Origin: Madurella fahalii
Lineage: Eukaryota; Ascomycota; Sordariomycetes; Sordariales
Direction of reading: 5' to 3'
Assembly (NCBI GenBank): GCA_029876055.1
Contig: CM056876.1
Coordinates: 2,914,001-2,978,000, forward strand
Length of the DNA stretch: 64,000 nucleotides
Below are positions 22,398 through 34,000 of the stretch, piece after piece. A program made the position numbers and the translations under genes. Positions within the stretch are counted from its first letter, which is position 1; each line of letters starts with the position of its first letter. The notes under the pieces are model-generated. The model saw only the letters and a program-made list of their open reading frames with translations. It was not told the origin of the DNA and ran no database searches.

Positions 22398-22830
22398 AGG
22401 AAGTAAAACAGTTATAAGAGCGAGAAGAGCAGCTGCTCTATAAACTGGATATATCACCTAGTGGTTCCTACCTGAAAAGAAGGCGATACCGGTCCCCCTC
22501 TAAGGAATCTAGCAATTAGGAGTACGTTAGAGTGATTAAAGTAAAGAACCTTATCCAGCTTCCTGATAATATCTCTTACCGACACCACCTAGAATAGCTC
22601 CAAGATTTATACCAAGTATTCCTAGGGAACCCAAAGCGGTTCAAGACCGATACGATTTTAGATCCTTTTTGCCCTACACCAGATAGAAGAGAAGCCTCGT
22701 AACTGATAGTATAGTTACTATAACAACCTCTTGATAACTAAGCGATAAACTGTCGAAAAGGACTGGAATGCCTTTAAGGAATAGATACTAAATTGTATTC
22801 GAGACCTTGCTGATTCTGAGACTACGATCG

Positions 22831-23192
22831 TGTGAGGACCGGCTAGGTAAGGTCAGCGTGAGCGCAGGACAGAAGTCCCGAAGCTACAGCGCCGGCGGGG
22901 TCGTAAAAGCAACAACAACGCTAGGCCAGAAGGGCGAGGATATCGTGTTAGAGGAGCGTCGAAGGAGCATACAAGCAAAGTCGATAACGGGGCAGCGAGC
23001 GGGGTAAATGAGCCCAGACGCTGTCATCGTAGGGCATAAGGAGGGGGGTGGAAGACAGGACTTAGGAGAGAGACAGAGTTCAATGAGACCACCATCCCAC
23101 CTCTAACGAGCACTCCGCTCCTACGTTGCACGTACACTGCTCGTACCTAGGTACTCTGGTCCTACTACCCTTGGGTCCTTGACCCTCATACA
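22831..23192 (+). repeat. 5' LTR of G1, with primer-binding site
   Basis: TGTGAGGACCGGC... to ...CCCTCATACA. The sequence at its right edge, CATTGAACTC (23191-23200), is the reverse complement of GAGTTCAATG inside this LTR (23076-23085). Confidence 0.88.
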
Positions 23193-23939
23193 TTGAACTC
23201 TTTGTCTTCCGGGTAACTAGACCGTCCGGGGCGAGCATAGTACCAAGGTATTAACGCGCTACTCTCAACCTGCTTGCAAGCGAAATAGAAGGCTCGCTCA
23301 CGTCGAATAGCCAGCCTTCCAGTATCGTACAACTTCCTGATATTCCTAAGATTTCGGATGCTTAGGTCCTTGATTCCCTCAGCATAACCCAAGGGCGCCT
23401 ACCTGCGGATGAGCCGCTCATCAACCGTTCTCCCGTAGTGCAGACGGACGTACCTCTGTCTAAGTAACAGTAGTAACTACTTGATAAGGAACGACGGCTC
23501 GACGAGCAGATTGCTGTTGTATGCTGAGAGGTTGCACTATACCGCAAGAGAGCTGAGCTTAAACTGCTTCTCTATTAGAATCAACGTGTACTAGAACCAA
23601 TGCCTCTAGCTAATTCTATAGTACATCTATCCCGAGAGGCCCTTTTAACCCCTCCTGAGCCCGCTCCTATAACCCCTGCAAGTGTAGCACCCTAGTAGTT
23701 TAGGACAGTCGTATAGATGAGAGTGACGTGGAAGACCCTGACTCTTATCTATCCTACGTATAATAGGTCCAATGTAACTACTCTTTGCAATTTTCTTTTC
23801 GACTGTAAAACGAACTTCCGCCTTCTCGGTAATGTTCTAAATAACGACTACGTTACGTATACAGTGAGCTACTTATAGTAAGAATACTTAGGTCAAGTAT
23901 ATTACTAAGTAGGAAAACAACCCTTCCTTCGACCCTACT

Positions 23940-26134
23940 TGTCAGATCGAAAATTGGGGATTGCTGTAAGAAAAGGAGAGTGAAAGGATGATTCGCATTG
24001 AAGGAGCGGCGTCTGCGCAGCTATCGCTTCTAAGGAGGTGGTAGGTGATAGTGTTGAACTCTGAACGTTCCAAAACTTCCGGCGAAGCCGGTAATTTATA
24101 GGCTCCTGACCCTGGCAGTGCCCCGCCTGCACCTGACACCCTCCTGCACCTGACAAGGTACTCCCCCTTGCTTGGGTTCCTCCTGGAACCCGTACAGAGC
24201 TCTCTTCGACTGGCTAGCTGCGTAACAGGTGCTCCTTGACTACGCGATCGTAGCTGCAACGAACTGACTGACTCTCGAAGGCTGAATCGAATTGACTGAC
24301 TGCAGCGAGCTGACTGACTCTCCCTTAAAGACCGAATCGAACTGACTGACTGCCCTCTGCAACTGCGTAAAAGGTACTTTTTGACTGCGTAATCGTAGCT
24401 GCAACGAACTGACTGACTCTCGAGGCTGAATCGAATTGACTGATTGCAGCGGGCTAACTGACTCTCCTTCGAAGACCGAATCGAACTGACTGACTGCCAT
24501 CCGCAACTGTATAAAAGGTTTTTTTTTTTGATTGCGTTACTGTAGCTGCAATGAATTCTCGAAGACTGAATCGAACCGACTGACTTTCTCGAAGACTGAA
24601 TCGAACTGACTGACTTTCTCGAAGACTGAATCGAACTGACTGGCTTTCTCGAAGATTGAATCGAACCGACTGACTACCTCCCCTTCCCTAGGGTTCCTCC
24701 TGGAACCCGTACTCTGAATTGCTGGCTGGCGAAATCAGTTGCAGGCGGTGTTGTCTCAGAAGACCAACGCTCTTTTACAGCGCCCACGCTCCTCCACAGC
24801 AGAGCTCCCAGTTGCCCTCGCTGCTCCTCCCGTGCCGCAGACTGGCTAGGTATTGCTACCCCCTTATCTCGCACCTCCCGAGCTGCCTGACGGCGGTAAG
24901 CGCTAGACTCACGCTTACCCAATGGGCTCGTTGACCGATTGCTCCTTTATAACGCCTTCCGAGCGCTGCGCCTGGCAAGCGCTAGAGCTACCCTAACGGC
25001 CCGGCAGAGGTTCCTTCTAGGCAAGTGCTTGCGTCTTCCTAGCTCCCGCGTACAGGCCCACCGAACAGAGATACTGCTTAAGAGCAGGCCTACTCACGCG
25101 TTATCGTACAAGATCAACGCTCTTTTGCAGCGCCCACGCTCCTCCACAGTAGAGCTCCCGGTTGCCCTCGCTGCCCCCTATCTCGTATCCCCCAAGTTGC
25201 CTGACGGCGGTAAGTGCTGGGCTTACACTTACCCAATAGACTCGTTGACCGATTGCTCTTTTTAACGCCTTTTAAGCGCTGCACCTTTTAAGCGCTAGAG
25301 CTACCCCAACGGCCCAGCAGATCTTGCCTAATAGAGGGTCTCCCTCTATAGGACTTCTTGCAGCTCTCAAGGATTTCTCGCAGCTCTCAAGCAGCGAACT
25401 CAATCCTGCCTAGCAGAGGGGCTCCCTCCTGCACAGGACTTCTTGCGGCTCTCAAGCAGCAAAACCAATTGCCTAGTAGAGGGGCTCCCTCCTACACAGG
25501 ACTTCTCGCGGCTCTTAAGCAGCGATAACGTAGCTCCTAGACGTAAGCTAATCATAGGCAGTATACTGCCCTGTTGCAAGCACTTGGACAATCGAAACAG
25601 AAAGTAGTCAGGCCTGACTAAATAGTACGTCACTCGACGATTGAAGGAACTGCTTCTTACATTACGTCATCTTTCTTCTCTTGCATTTTTGCGTGGTCCT
25701 AGCGCGTGCGGGGTAGCTGCGTAGCTTGGTAACTGAACTTTGCGAATAACGTCATCTTGACACTCAGTAGGCTAGCCGAATCTTCGAAGTGGTTTGACTT
25801 CCTCGCTCGTGTATAGCGTCTGCGATAGCTTCTGAGCTAGGGAGTCACTGTTCGTAAGCTGCGCGCTCCTTCGGCGAATCGCCTAACGGTCCCCCGCCCT
25901 AAGGGTAGAGAGTTCAACGTGTCAGATCGAAAATTGGGATTGCTGTGAGAAAAGGAGAGTGAAAGGATGATTCGCATTGAAGGAGCGGCGTCTGCGCAGC
26001 TATCGCTTCTAAGGAGGTGGTAGGTGACAGTGTTGAACTCTGAACGTTCCAAAACTTCCGGCGAAGCCGGTAATTTATAGGCTCCTGACCCTGGCAGTGC
26101 CCCGCCTGCACCTGACACCCTCCTGCACCTGACA
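23940..26134 (-). mobile_element. Non-autonomous LTR retrotransposon (LARD/TRIM-like), TSD CTACT
   Basis: Two LTRs (23940-24155, 216 bp; 25920-26134, 215 bp), TGTCAG...CTGACA, are flanked by CTACT at 23935-23939 and 26135-26139. Sense is minus: the LTR carries a TATA box (CCTATAAATTACC) and a short perfect hairpin (CCGGC-TTC-GCCGG). The 1.76-kb core encodes no gag or pol. It holds 30-bp tandem repeats and a roughly 150-bp block present twice (near 24755 and 25110). A purine-rich tract (GCAAGGGGGAG) precedes the 3' LTR. The LTRs are nearly identical, so the insertion is recent relative to its host G1. It depends on an autonomous element for movement. Confidence 0.9.
24556..24675. repeat. 30-bp tandem repeat, 4 units, in the non-autonomous element
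   Basis: Four near-perfect units of TTCTCGAAGACTGAATCGAA plus ten more bases. Longer, looser repeats of the same GACTGACT theme extend left to about 24230. Confidence 0.85.
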
Positions 26135-27123
26135 CTACTCTAGTAACGTAGGAGGAATTTGTTAAGTTTCTTCGTAGTCAGCTCTCAGATCCAGAGACGC
26201 GTGCCCTCTCTACGGCTATATAGCTTGATAACCTGCGTTAACGCAACGACGAAACGGTAACGGAATTCGTAGATCGATATACAACTATTACTACTGACCT
26301 CCTCTATTAGATAGAGGAGAGTTAGTAGGTAATTGGCCTTCTCCCGAAGTTTTATAGAGAGATTTGCCTAGTGATTACCTGCCAAGTGTAAAGGGGGTTG
26401 TTCTAGGAACACGTTGAGGGAGATGGACTACGATGTCTCAGTACCGAAAAGGGTTCGATCAGTAGGCGATAGCTTCACGAACAGCCTCCTATTGTCATTG
26501 ACTACACAGAGACTGATCCTTCCGGATCAGAAGTGCCCCGCGTAAGAGAGTTCCCTTATAGGGTTCTTATCTATCCTGTATCGTGACATCATCCAGCATT
26601 ATTCGGCGGGTCCTCCTGACCTTCGTCTAGAGACTCTCGTTATAAATTATCCTCCCCTCTATAGAACCTGTCCTCAGGTTCCTTACCGCTGAGGATCGTC
26701 TGAACTTAGGGGGTAAGACTTGGGATGACATCGGGTAGATATCAGGTGTACGTCGAGTGCTGTTCATAGCCACATAAATGGATAAATGTTGAACCGGTAG
26801 ACCTCATAGTCTATCCGCTCTAACGAGCTGTATAGTAGGAAAGGAGAAACGATAGTTTGGGTGAGGAGTGAGTCGTCTTATAGTCGGGAGATTTTCGGGA
26901 AAAGTTCGGCCGGTTGTCGGGCTGTAGTGGGGTTCGCGGCTCCGAGGTCCCACTTTCCCGGTTCGGGCCTGAGATCCGAATTACGGCCGAATCGTCCGGA
27001 TTTCCATCCGAACTTACGTATTGTCCTCGCAACTTCAAACGTATGAAGATTATGCGACTGCTCAATCGCAAGGCTTGTACATAGTTGCAAATTTACAGAC
27101 GTATATTGGCCGTTTCTCCTCGG

Positions 27124-27132
27124 GTATAAATA
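27124..27132 (+). promoter_or_regulatory. TATA box of the opposite-strand gene in G3
   Basis: GTATAAATA lies in a GC-rich setting, followed by a long CT-rich leader (27136-27300) and the ATG at 27320. The same TATA-plus-CT-leader arrangement is found for the equivalent genes in G2 (near 29688) and G1 (near 47808-47817, minus strand). Confidence 0.6.
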
Positions 27133-27319
27133 CCCCTCTCCTCTCCTACCTTTTCTAAAACTTTTCTTTCTTTAGGCCCTTTTCCATACGTTTCGCTTCG
27201 CTCGCTTTTCGCCCGGCTCTCGCGTGTAGTCCGCTGCCTGCTCTGTCCTCCCCTCCCTCTCTTTCTTTCTCTTTTAATCTCTCTCTTCTCGGCATCGCTT
27301 CGGCTACCTTTCCGTTGCG

Positions 27320-27863
27320 ATGGACGCCCTTGCCGCCCCTGCCGCCGAACTCATTCCGTGTATGAAATGCATTCGTTCGGCGCTCAAGAACGCTAACCCT
27401 CGCTCCGGCGAGGTTCTCTCTATCATCTGCTCGTTCGAGCAGTCTACGTCGTCGCGTTGCTCGTATTGCAATGCAAAGAAAGAGTTGTGTGCTCCGGTGA
27501 GCTCGTATTCGATTTACGGAGGATTGACGGGCGATTTGCTAACGATCGTAGGCCGTAGCTGGAATAGTTGGCGACTCCGTCGACCTTATAATTCTCATTG
27601 ACGTAGCTCGCGCTGTCGTCGACTATCGTATAGAGGACGCCGAAGGCGAACTCGACGAGGAGGGCAATCGCCCTCTTATCTCTACTCTCTCGCGCCGTAG
27701 CCGTAAGAAGATCGCCGCCGCCGCTAAAGACCTAGTCGGGGCGTTCGACGCCGCCGAGACCGCTTATCGCCGCCAATTCGGTATTTCCGGCGCCACCAAG
27801 CCGTCTTCTATAAATATATTTATTTTACTTATTTTCGTATATAAATCGCTAATATCTCGATAG
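27320..27863 (+). CDS. Opposite-strand (antisense) cysteine-rich gene of chromovirus G3
   Basis: Exon 1 (27320-27496) encodes MDALAAPAAELIPCMKCIRS..., a motif with spacing C-x2-C ... C ... C-x2-C-x6-C, ending in CAP. A 55-bp intron (27497-27551: GTGAGC, GCTAACG branch, CGTAG) leads in phase 0 to exon 2 (from 27552): AVAGIVGDSVDLIILIDVAR, DYRIEDAEGELDEEGNRP and a basic/Ala helix (SRRSRKKIAAAAKDL). The last ~20 codons to the TAG at 27861 are AT-rich, so the true 3' end may be lost. The product is about 163 residues. It lies on the strand opposite gag-pol, between the chromodomain and the 3' LTR. It is not a standard retroelement protein; the Cys motif suggests zinc binding. It is free of stops although G3 pol is not. 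Confidence 0.62.
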
Positions 27864-28099
27864 CAAGCTTATATAGTATATTGCTCTATAGTCGCGCTAC
27901 GTAGCCAACTCCGCTTATAGTAGTCGTCCTGTCCTAGCCGGAACTGCAGCTGTAATACCGATATCAGTCTCAATTACTATATTTCTACTAAGTCATCACT
28001 GACTTTTCGTAATACGAGTCTAAGATACGTGCCTAGGAGGTACAGTTTATCGCTCGTCTATCGCTTAGCGATATTGGTTTCGTAGGTTAGTCGGGCGCT

Positions 28100-28759
28100 A
28101 AACACCGTTTCCTTAAGAAGGTTAAGGAGGAGATCGCCGCTAACGTAGAGGATACAGAGGCCTAGCAGGTTTGGGTAGAGGTAGCTCCTGACTTAGAGCT
28201 AGTACCGACCTCAATTTTCTGAAGTTTATATTGTTTTCGGGGGGTTTTTCTATAGTATTTCGGTTGGGGTTAGCGTCTAGTATACCCTGGGATATAGCTT
28301 CATATAGGTAGATATTAATTAATATCTTATTACCTACGCTTTCGCTGGTTTTCACGTGTTTTTCGAAATTATAATACTAACTTAGGTATATTTACTATAT
28401 CTTCCTCTGATACCTATTGATTATACTCTAAAGGCCAGCCTACCTATTTGACCAAAAAGAAGGTTTTACCCCGGAGTTTTCTCTCGTCTCGAATCTCTTT
28501 AACTTCCTACTCTCCGTTGTCCTTAAGGTCTGGCATCGGCATCATAGACAAATCGTCTCCTTTTCGGCTGTACTACGGTTCTAATATTGATACAGGAAAT
28601 ATATTATATAAACGATTATACTTATCCGGGAATGCCAGACAATAAGCCAGCGATCCGACTTGGTTTAGAACACGAAATAGACCGATGAACTTAGGTACCA
28701 ATTTCCTCGGTAACTTGAATCTCAAATTCCGGGTTGATAACAATACCAAACTTCTATTA
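28100..28759 (-). pseudogene. G3 pol, C-terminal part (integrase end and chromodomain), left of G2
   Basis: Continues the G3 reading frame across the G2 insertion: LVLLSTRNLRFKLPRKLVPK, FIGLFRVLNQVGSLAYCLAF, then a chromodomain-like stretch (FFLVK, VGWPLEYNQ, VSEEDI). RIP stops are present. Confidence 0.75.
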
Positions 28760-29889
28760 TGTGAGGATCAAGGATCCAAGGGTAGTAAGACCAGAGTGTC
28801 TGGGTACAAGCAGTGTACGCGCAACGTAGGAGCAGAGTACTCGTTAGGGGTTGAGTAGTGGTCTCATTGAACTCTGCCTCTCCCCTAAGCTCTGTCTCCC
28901 GCCCTCCTTCTTATGCCCGTGATAGTATCGCTAGGGCTTACTTCCCCGCTCTGCTGCTTTGTCGTCCTCCTTGCTGGTGCGCTCCTTCGACGTTCATCTG
29001 ACGCGCTATTTATACCATTCCAGCTTAGTACCGTTGTTGCTTCTGAGGCTCGCTTACGCTGCGGCTCCGAGGCTTCCGGACCGCGCCTCACGCTGGCCCC
29101 GCTTAGCCGGTCCTCACAGAGCCTCCCTCCTTCCGGGCTCCTGCCCTTAGGAGCCGCCCGGGCTATATGCTCCCATAAGCGGTCACCGCCCGAATTCCGG
29201 CCACCTTAGCCGTACGCGCGAGCTGCGTAGTTGCCCCTCCCGTATAGCGCCCAAGGCGCCGATAACCGAAGGGTCGCCTGTACTACTGCATTTTCCCCAG
29301 CTCTTATACCTGCTAGTCGTGCAGGCACTTGCAGTCCTTGGAATTTACGGGTGCGCTAACGCTGCGGGTTGTGGGCGCGGGTGCGTCGGGATCGCCGCGT
29401 CGAGTCGCGCGGTAGTTGATGGAATTGCCTATTATTGCCCTCCTGCTTGGCTTAATAATAGTGTATGTGCAACGTCAATGACTCAGAGGTAGGGGAAAGG
29501 GAATTTTTGCTGAGGGAAGGAAGTCGGAGTTGGTGATACGGAAGGGTTGTGCTTGGGTTGTATAGTCGTAGCGTAGAGGCAGCTCTGTCTAGGCTCCTAG
29601 TAGTTATCCTCGATCTACTATCTCGCTATCCTTTTTATACCGAATTTTACTTCGTCCTAGGAAAAGTAGGCCTAGCCCTGGCCCTAGGTATAAATAGGCC
29701 TTCCCGCCTACCAATTCCTTTCCTCTTTTCTTTTTTATAGTCTTATACTTATAGGTTGCGCCCTTCTTGCTCCTCCGTCTCCTTCCTTCTTACCTGCACC
29801 TACTACACTCCTTTATCGCTTATACTGCATATTTATAGGCTGGTCTACTGACTTGTTAGTAGGTTATAGTAGCCGTTACCGCTCTCGCT

Positions 29890-31014
29890 ATACTGCTCTT
29901 GCTCTACTACTCTCACTCCGCTCTCTACGCCCCTTCCACTTAGTCCGCTATATCGGACAAACGCCCTGTATATAGCGCCCTCGCTGCTGCCGCAGGGGGG
30001 TTTGCACGTACTAACCTCATCTTAGGCCGAAGATAATAAAGAGCCTTCTAGCTCTTCCAAGAAGTCCAAGGTCGCCCCGGCGTCCCCTAGTTCCCCGGTA
30101 GGTTGGATCCTCCTTTTCTACGCTCTCGCTGCTCCTGACCTGCTCTCTTAGGTCGAAGACGATACTCTCCTGTCCTCCCTGGTCGCTGCTGGCACCCCCA
30201 AGGCTTGTAATAAGTTTGTCGAGGGTGCCTACTGCATTATCCTATAAGTATCCTTCCCCTTACTACTAGCTCCCTGTTGATTGTATGCAGCTGCTGTATA
30301 TGCCTCCGCCGTATACTGAAGAAAGGTCCCTCTGCTAGTTATAAGAATTAGAGGAACTCCGGTGCCCGCTGCTCCCGCTATGCGTCCTATAATTATATAT
30401 GCCTGCCGGTAGGTCCTCCCTCCTTAACTTGCACTACTCCTACAGCACTTAGTAGCAGCGTCTAATCCTTCTAGGTTCCTCCTGATGCTCTAACTGCTAT
30501 AGTTCGCTTCGTAGAGACCTTCGATTGTATAGAGTTCTCTAAGCCTGGCGAGTCTGTAAGTTCTCCCTTCTACTTCCTCGCTATATATTCCCTGCGCTAA
30601 TAGTGCTTTCCTGTCTAGACTGATACTCTCGCGATCGAGGTCTAGGAGGCTGGTAATACCGCCCTGTATATACTTAAGGATTTCGCTGCTCCCGTACCCC
30701 GTTCCTCCGATCTCGCCGCCTACCGTACTAGCGCTAAGTACGTTGGTTGTACACTGCGCCTCCGCCGCTTTGGTAGGGTTACTGAGGGCCCGTTACTCGC
30801 CTCTCTTGGTAGTGCTAGTCGCTTACCCGCGTCCTCGGGCGCTGCTCCTAAGCTCCCTCTGCTACTGGAAGTGTAGACCGCGGTTCTAACCAATATCTGG
30901 AAACATTTAGGCGATATAGAGGAGCTGCTTTCGCATATCGCTGATTATCTTGCCCCTATAGAGGAGGAGGATATTGAGGTTGAGAGTAAGGAGGAGTAGT
31001 TGGAGTGCTACTAA
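29890..31014 (+). pseudogene. Opposite-strand cysteine-rich gene of chromovirus G2, RIP-mutated
   Basis: Behind a TATA box (GTATAAATA near 29688) and a CT-rich leader, the plus strand reads EDNKEPSSSSKKSKVAPASP; LLSSLVAAGTPKACNKFVEG; a probable intron ending TATGCAG; CCICLRRILKKGPSAS; RCSRYASYNYICLP; and an intron starting GTAGGT at the same place as in G3. It continues PDALTAIVRFVETFDCIEF, YILKDFAAPVPRSSDLAAYR and an acidic helix VLTNIWKHLGDIEELLSHIA near 30880-30960. About seven TAG/TAA codons at former Gln/Trp positions break it. The last block is conserved in G1. Boundaries are approximate. Confidence 0.6.
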
Positions 31015-31079
31015 TACGTAGCTTTTCGTAGGTTTTTTAATACCCTTTAGACAAATCGAAGCTTTTTCCCTCGCCTTAG

Positions 31080-34000
31080 TATGCCCTTACGTACTTATAC
31101 CCTGTATCGCCTTTATGCCTTCGCTAGTTCTACCTCGTATACCTTTAATAGTAGTCTATTATCTAGGTGCTCCCTGGGTTCCCAGGTATTATCCTCAGGC
31201 GGATACCCTTTCTATTTGATCAGGAACTACCTGTTCCTCGCTAGGCTCCTATAGTCGATAATAGCTTCTACCTCGTAATGCTGCCCCTCTGGCTCGATGT
31301 CGACTCTTTTACGCTGCTCTCGAGCTTGTTCCTTACTGCCCTTGAATAGTTCGAGTAGGGTAATTGGGAAGACTCGATAGATGTAGTAACGCTATGGTAG
31401 GTCCAGTTCGTACGCTATCTTCCTATCGCTAATAATCTTAAGGATCTTGAAGGGCCCTAGATACTTATCTGCGAGTTTGCTGCTCGGGTGCCGCTGCTTG
31501 AGGTGCTTCGTTAAGAGCCAGACCTATTAGCTAACCTCGAATGCTTTGTCTTCCTACTTGCAATTATACTACTTCTCGTAGTTCTTGTTGGTAGTGACGA
31601 GGATATCGTGGATCTTCCTACAGCTCGCTGACAGGCGTCTCGCTCGCTTATCTGTAGCGGGGACGGCGCTTTTAGGAATTGCTGTGGGGTCCGGGGGATC
31701 TCGAGGGTGGAACCTATAGAGAAGGAAGGCCAGGGTTGACCGTATCGCTGTATAGTAGGAACTGTTGTAGGCGTGCTCTGCTAGGCGTAGATGATGCGCC
31801 TAATCTGCTTAATCGTAGCTATAGAACGTATGTAAGTAGTACTCGAGTATTTAGTTCTGGTGCTCCGTCTGCCCATCAGTCTACGGGTAATACGTGGTGC
31901 TTAGGCGCCGCTTGATACCTAAGAGTTTGTATAAGGTCTTCTAGAAGGAGCTTATAAATAGGCTGCCCCTATCGGATACGATGGACTGGGGAAGTCCGAA
32001 GGGCCGGTAGACATGGTCGAAGAACAGTTCTGCGAAAGTACTTGCTATAAGTGTCGTGGTTATTGCGATGTAGAGAGTGTACTTCGTAAACTTGTCTACT
32101 ACGACTAGGGCAGTATTATACGCCTTGCCTGTCCGAAGGTCAATCGAGGTTGGTAGGCCTATAATGAAGTCTACTATAATCGTCTACTACGGTCCGTCGG
32201 GTACCGGTAGTGCTGTAAACAAGCTATAAGGGCGGTGTATATACGGCTTTGTACGTTGGCAGGTTATATAGTTGCTGTTGATGTATACTACTACGTCCTC
32301 TCTTATAGACAGCTAAAAGTAGTTGCGTTCTAGGCGCTCTTACGTCTTCCTAAAGCCTCTATGGCCTGCAGTTAGTGCGTTATAATAGCTTTTAATTAGT
32401 TTGTATCTAAAGGAGGGAGGAATATATACTCTGCCTTGGTAACGGACGAGCCCGTCCTTTCCTTTTCTCTATAAGCCTTCGCTGCTGCTGCGCCGCTTCC
32501 TCCGAGTGTCTGACTGAAGCTATTGATCCTTCTGTTGCTCTTTAAGTAATAACTCTTCTAAAGAGAGCTACCCTCCTTTTGCCTGGGTCCCGTGATCTCC
32601 GTTTTTAGTACTAGAGGCGCCTATAATAGGCGTACGGTGATTAGGTGCAGCCTTATTGTAAGAGTTATTCCCTATACGACAGTAGAGGCCCCCGACGCCG
32701 AATGTAGTATAATAACTATAATATGATCCTTCGGAGGGGCTAGTGCTAACGATATGTATTTGCTTATGAATATCAGATATAACGCCCTTGTCCTTATCTA
32801 TAGAGCTATGGCCGCGCTTCTCGCTGTAGTCCCAGACCTTTTGGACGACTATATCGCTCTGGCCTTTTTAGTTTAGTAGTAACCTCTTAAACTCTTCTTT
32901 TTCTTCTTTAATAGCTTCTTTGTCTTTAGCTGTCTTTATATACAGCGGCAACGTAGCTTCAGGATACGGTCGGAGTAGTCCTCGGACTGCTATAACAATA
33001 GGGCAAGGGCCGGGGTTCTCTTATTGCCCTCGTTCGACCCTGTTCTATAGGAGTTGAAGTAGCGGGTTCTCAGCGTTTTCGTCTGCTTCTTCCTTTTCTA
33101 TATAGTCTGGCCTATATGAGAGACCGTTAGCGGGGTTCTAAATACCAGGGCGGTACTTAATAACGAAGTTAAATGTAGCTAAGTCATTGTTCTAATATAG
33201 CTGTTACTGGCTCGGCCTCTTCTTGGTCTTCTAGTACTCTAGGTTAAGATAGTCTATTAAGACTATAATCGGGACTTGGGTATAGAGGAGGTACTAAGAC
33301 CAGGTACGGAAGGCGTCGACGAGTATAAGCAGCTCCCTATCTCCGGTATCGTAGTGCGTCTCTTTAGGTATAAGCTTCCTTGACCTAAAGGCAATCGGAT
33401 GCTACCAATCCTCATAGAGCTACGAGAGTATAGCTCTAATCGCGCGCTTCGAGGTATCTGTCTCTATACGGATAGGCAGGGAGGGATCGAAATACTTAAG
33501 GATAGGGGCCTCGCTGAATTTACTTCTTAGTAGCTCGAATGCTTCAGCCGCCTCCTCCGTAAGCACGAATAGACGTTTCTGGTTGCCGTATAGGAGGTCT
33601 GTTAGGGGGGTATAGATCTTCGAATAGTTTCTAATAAAACGACGGTAGAACCCTGTAAATCCTAAGAAGACCTAGATATCATATATACTGCAGAGGAGCG
33701 GCCACTACATAACGGACTCGATGCGGGATAGCTCTATAGCGATCCCTTTAGGTAAGATTATATACCCTAGGAACTCGACTTCAGTGGTATAGAATTGGTA
33801 CTTCTTAAGATTAGTATAGAGGTCGGCGTTTTCCAATCGATCGAGGACTTCTTTTATATACTACTTATACACTGCTTCGTTATCGCTGTAGATCAGGATA
33901 TCGTCTAAGTAAACGATATACGTAACGTCTATTAGTCTAGATAACACTTGGTTGATGTATATCTAGAAGGTCATTAGGGCGTTGGCTAACCCCATCGGCA

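Noticed and set aside
23935..24259. Minus and plus ORFs repeated at 23935, 25837 and 52598 (MSGAGGALPGSGAYKLPAS...)
   Set aside because: These recur because they are frames through the 215-bp LTR of the non-autonomous element, not a gene family.
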